From the NCBI GenBank assembly GCA_017545325.1, contig JAFWOX010000093.1, forward strand, positions 1 to 16,374: a DNA stretch of 16,374 nt, in the 5' to 3' direction. This stretch comes from Oscillospiraceae bacterium. Its GTDB lineage: Bacteria > Bacillota_A > Clostridia > Oscillospirales > Oscillospiraceae. The position numbers were made by a program, and so were the translations under genes. The notes under the pieces were generated by a model. The model did not search any database. It was not told where the DNA came from and was given only the letters and a program-made list of their open reading frames with translations. How positions within the stretch are numbered: the stretch's first letter is position 1; every line of letters starts with the position of its first letter. This document shows positions 14,524-16,374 of the stretch, piece by piece.

Positions 14524-14549
14524 CTTACTTCCTTGTAAGTAGGTTACTT
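14524..14549. promoter_or_regulatory. Putative HxlR-family operator
   Basis: A perfect dyad TACTT (14526-14530), 6 nt, AAGTA (14537-14541), also readable as CTTAC/GTAAG, is followed by a further TTACTT half-site at 14544-14549. The layout is close to the YodB/CatR-type boxes of Bacillus subtilis (TACT/AGTA half-sites, also bound by HxlR proteins). It sits between the two divergent -35 regions, so one protein could control both transcripts. Confidence 0.6.
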
Positions 14550-14561
14550 TTTAGTTATGCC

Positions 14562-14590
14562 TTTCTTTTTTATAAACAATCATGTATAAT
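14562..14590 (+). promoter_or_regulatory. Probable promoter of the HxlR regulator gene
   Basis: A consensus -10 TATAAT (14585-14590), with only a weak -35 (TTTCTT, 14562-14567) at 17 nt, fits a promoter of modest strength or one that needs an activator. The start codon is about 67 nt downstream of the -10. Confidence 0.55.
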
Positions 14591-14656
14591 TCAGTTAAAG
14601 ATAGAATCCTGATGGTATGAGCACTTTTGTCCCTGCGGAGAAAGGAGATTCCCGCA

Positions 14657-15106
14657 ATGGCCAGAGAGGATTTTTCCCAACCCATCAACCCCTATCACTA
14701 TGCCCTGCACTGTCTGGGCGGAAAATGGAAAATGACCATCCTGCATGAGATCTACACCCATGGATCCATCCATTTCAACCAGACCCTGAAGGTCATTCCC
14801 CTTTCGGAAAAGGTGCTGAGCCAGCAGCTCAAGGAGCTCATTGCAGACGGGCTGGTGAAGCGCAGCGTGGAGAGCGAGACCTTCCCCCCCTCCACCGTCT
14901 ATGAGCTCACGCCGGAGGCCAGGCAGCTCATCCCCGCCCTGGATATCCTCTATATCTGGAGCATCCGGCAGATGGACGCCAAGGGGATCCCCATCGACGC
15001 GGACGCCTTCGTGGTGCACAAGACGGAAAACTATGTCAAGGCGCTGGGGGATATTATGGAGGCCAACGGCTATTACGAGGGTCTGGAGCGCAGCCCAAAG
15101 CGGTGA
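14657..15106 (+). CDS. HxlR-family transcriptional regulator
   Basis: A 149-aa winged-helix regulator, likely controlling both the divergent catabolic operon and its own downstream genes. Seen: family core LGGKWKMTILHEI (20-32), the FNQTLKVIPLSEKVLSQQLKEL helix-turn-helix region (40-61) and the wing ending STVYELTPEA (69-78 region onward). The N-terminal Cys of the canonical CPxxxxLxxIGGKW opening, used for thiol sensing in YodB-like members, is Asn11 here (NPYHYALHCLGGKW); a Cys occurs instead at 19. The C-terminal tail past residue 105 is longer than usual. The ATG at 14657 is chosen for AAAGGAG 9 nt upstream; a TTG at 14627 is upstream of that site. YodB and CatR relatives respond to quinones and catechols, so a phenolic effector is plausible. 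Confidence 0.88.
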   Translation: MAREDFSQPINPYHYALHCLGGKWKMTILHEIYTHGSIHFNQTLKVIPLSEKVLSQQLKELIADGLVKRSVESETFPPSTVYELTPEARQLIPALDILYIWSIRQMDAKGIPIDADAFVVHKTENYVKALGDIMEANGYYEGLERSPKR

Positions 15107-15175
15107 GCGGCCGGGGCGGAAAAACCACATCGGCAAAAAACATGGATATATTATTTTCAAGGAGGGAACAGCGCT

Positions 15176-15421
15176 ATGATCAACACAAAGCACCGGATCG
15201 AATTCGACCCGGAAAAGTGCGTTGGCTGTCAGCAGTGCTACAAATCCTGCTTCGTGGACGTGATCCGCTGGGATGCGGAGGCCAAGAAGCCCGTCTTCAA
15301 GTATGTGGAGGACTGCGAGCATTGCTTCTACTGCCAGAGCGTATGCCGGAAGGACGCGATCCGGGTGATCCCGGATTACGCCAGCGAGCATCTGCTTCAG
15401 CATTTCGACGCTTACAGGTGA
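15176..15421 (+). CDS. Two-cluster 4Fe-4S ferredoxin
   Basis: An 81-aa small electron carrier. Seen: two sets of cysteines, C15-C18-C21-C25 (CVGCQQCYKSC) and C47-C50-C53-C57 (CEHCFYCQSVC), each spaced x2-x2-x3 as in 2[4Fe-4S] proteins. The Pro that normally follows the last Cys of each motif is missing (Phe and Arg instead), as in several dedicated partner ferredoxins, which can alter pairing and potential. A linker of about 20 residues separates the motifs, as in AprB-like subunits. AAGGAGGG lies 9 nt before the ATG. It ends 10 nt before the flavoprotein start, so the two are surely co-translated and probably form a complex. It lies 69 nt after the regulator gene. Confidence 0.9.
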   Translation: MINTKHRIEFDPEKCVGCQQCYKSCFVDVIRWDAEAKKPVFKYVEDCEHCFYCQSVCRKDAIRVIPDYASEHLLQHFDAYR

Positions 15422-15431
15422 GGTGAATGAG

Positions 15432-16374
15432 ATGAGCGAATGGAACAAACTGAGCTGTGATGTTCTGATCATCGGCGGCGGTATCGGCGGCCTGTCCTGC
15501 GCCACCGCCATCAAGGAGCATAACCCCGAGGCCGATGTGCTGGTGGTGGAAAAGAACTTCGCCGGCTTCGCCGGCAAGGCCAACCGGGGCGGCGGCGTGC
15601 TCCAGTACTTCGATCTGGATAAGATCGATCCCAAGGAATTCGTAGCCTTCCATACCCAGAAGATCGGCGCCTGGTTCACGGATCAGGAGCTCATGGAAAA
15701 ATACGTCTCCATGAACACCTACATGCTGGATAAGCTGCTGGAGTGGGGCTGCAACCTGCCCAAGAAGGACGGCAAGTTCATGGTCATGCCTACCGGCCCC
15801 ATGACCGCCATGATCCGGGTGGATCTGGATATCACCCTCCGGGTACGCCAGACCGCCCAGAAGCTGGGCGTCCGCTTCATGGACAAGACCGTTATGGCCG
15901 ACCTGATCACCGACGGGGGCCGCATCGCCGGCGCCACCGTGTTCAGCGTTCTGGACGGGACCTACTCCGTCATCGGCGCGAAGAAGGTCGTCCTGGCCAC
16001 CGGCAGCCAGAACTACCGCATGGGCTCCATGTGGTCCAACGGCCGGGGCGACGGCATCAAGGCCGCCTACAAGGCCGGGGCCGAGCTGCGCAACGCCGAG
16101 TTCGGCAACTTTGCCCAGCTGGTGCGCATCCGCAGCCACAACGAGGTCGTCTTCGGCGAAAACTCCATGTACAACGCCAAGGGCGAATATATCTCCAAGA
16201 ACTTCCTGAAAAACGGCCGGGAGACCGACATCAACAGCAACGCCATCCGGGAATGGTACCTGAATATGATCAATGGCACCGGCCCGGTGCACCTGGAGAT
16301 GGGTCCCCCCATGGGCGGGCCTCCGGCGGGCGGACCTCCGGCAGGCGGGCCTCCGGCGGGCGGACCTCCGGCAG
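15432..16374 (+). CDS. FAD-dependent oxidoreductase, AprA/fumarate-reductase-like flavoprotein subunit (partial)
   Basis: The first 314 codons of a flavoprotein that continues beyond the window. Seen: FAD-binding DVLIIGGGIGGLSCA (10-24; GGGIGG 15-20), ANRGGGVLQYF in the region where AprA and fumarate reductases have a NRAGG motif, the second FAD segment KKVVLATGSQ, and GRGDGIKAAYKAGAELRNAEF like the GDGI..AYRAGA..DMEF block of fumarate reductases. GAGGTGA lies 5 nt before the ATG. With the ferredoxin just upstream it looks like an AprBA-type pair reducing an organic acceptor. Sulfate reduction is not suggested, as no sat or other sulfur genes are seen. The last 20 visible codons are four GGPPA repeats, an odd insertion for a catalytic subunit. 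The substrate is unknown; a plant phenolic or enoate is an inference from the neighbours. Confidence 0.82.
   Translation, partial: MSEWNKLSCDVLIIGGGIGGLSCATAIKEHNPEADVLVVEKNFAGFAGKANRGGGVLQYFDLDKIDPKEFVAFHTQKIGAWFTDQELMEKYVSMNTYMLDKLLEWGCNLPKKDGKFMVMPTGPMTAMIRVDLDITLRVRQTAQKLGVRFMDKTVMADLITDGGRIAGATVFSVLDGTYSVIGAKKVVLATGSQNYRMGSMWSNGRGDGIKAAYKAGAELRNAEFGNFAQLVRIRSHNEVVFGENSMYNAKGEYISKNFLKNGRETDINSNAIREWYLNMINGTGPVHLEMGPPMGGPPAGGPPAGGPPAGGPPA
16314..16373 (+). repeat. Exact 30-bp tandem repeat (GGPPA-coding) at the window end
   Basis: Two exact 30-bp units, 16314-16343 and 16344-16373, are each made of two near-identical 15-bp halves that differ at two positions. They read in frame with the flavoprotein as GGPPA four times, preceded by GPPM. 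The window ends inside the array, so the true copy number is unknown. Confidence 0.93.

Noticed and set aside
12856..14538. A 560-codon plus-strand open frame opposite the dehydrogenase and SDR genes
   Set aside because: Antisense shadow rich in His/Gly/Leu; the minus strand carries intact Rossmann motifs and catalytic residues in two genes.
15297..16292. A 331-codon minus-strand open frame opposite the flavoprotein
   Set aside because: The plus strand has clear FAD motifs and a good ribosome site; the antisense frame looks like other shadows.
15176..16374. Dissimilatory APS reductase AprBA
   Set aside because: Similar two-subunit layout, but no sulfate-reduction genes are near and the conserved regions visible are only broadly alike; kept as AprA-like.
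16300..16374. A CRISPR-like or satellite array
   Set aside because: The units are contiguous with no spacers, and read in frame with the flavoprotein.

Overview
The window looks like chromosome of a GC-rich anaerobic Firmicute, most likely a gut member of Clostridia/Oscillospiraceae. The signs are strong GGAGG-type ribosome sites, several TTG starts, sigma-A promoters with 17-nt spacers, a DUF1836 gene, a YcdB-like S-layer-homology protein, a sodium-symporter (NSS) gene and oxygen-independent flavin/iron-sulfur enzymes. No rRNA, tRNA, CRISPR array, IS element or phage gene was seen. The high GC produces very long antisense open frames, which I left out.

Layout. 1-545 is non-coding and packed with hairpin-forming intergenic repeats. 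546-4398 (minus) is a BlaI repressor/M56 BlaR1-like sensor pair with a clear promoter carrying two operator repeats. The sensor has an extracellular part built from a duplicated module and three Big_2 Ig-like domains, and no beta-lactamase lies beside it. 4525-5127 (minus) is a DUF1836 gene. 5503-6840 (plus) is an 11-TM NSS-family symporter with a long leader. 6909-9122 (minus) is a secreted YcdB/SLH protein. 9346-10023 (minus) and 10157-10744 (plus) are a flavin reductase-like protein and a cytidylate kinase-like protein fired from back-to-back promoters.

The most interesting part is 10805-16374. A minus-strand operon (SDR, 3-hydroxyacyl-CoA dehydrogenase-like, cyclase-family hydrolase, BKACE/DUF849) matches, family by family, the four steps of anaerobic phloroglucinol degradation as I recall it from Clostridium scatologenes. 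Phloroglucinol is reduced to dihydrophloroglucinol, the ring is opened by hydrolysis to 3-hydroxy-5-oxohexanoate, this is oxidised to triacetate (3,5-dioxohexanoate), and triacetate is cleaved with acetyl-CoA to acetoacetate and acetoacetyl-CoA. Phloroglucinol is the A-ring product of gut flavonoid breakdown.

The operon is divergent from an HxlR-family regulator, with a YodB-like dyad between the two promoters. The regulator is followed by a two-cluster ferredoxin and an FAD flavoprotein resembling an AprB/AprA-type pair. The flavoprotein runs off the window end inside an exact 30-bp tandem repeat encoding GGPPA units. I infer a polyphenol catabolism locus joined to a ferredoxin-linked reductase; the pathway assignment rests on family content and order, not on a database search.
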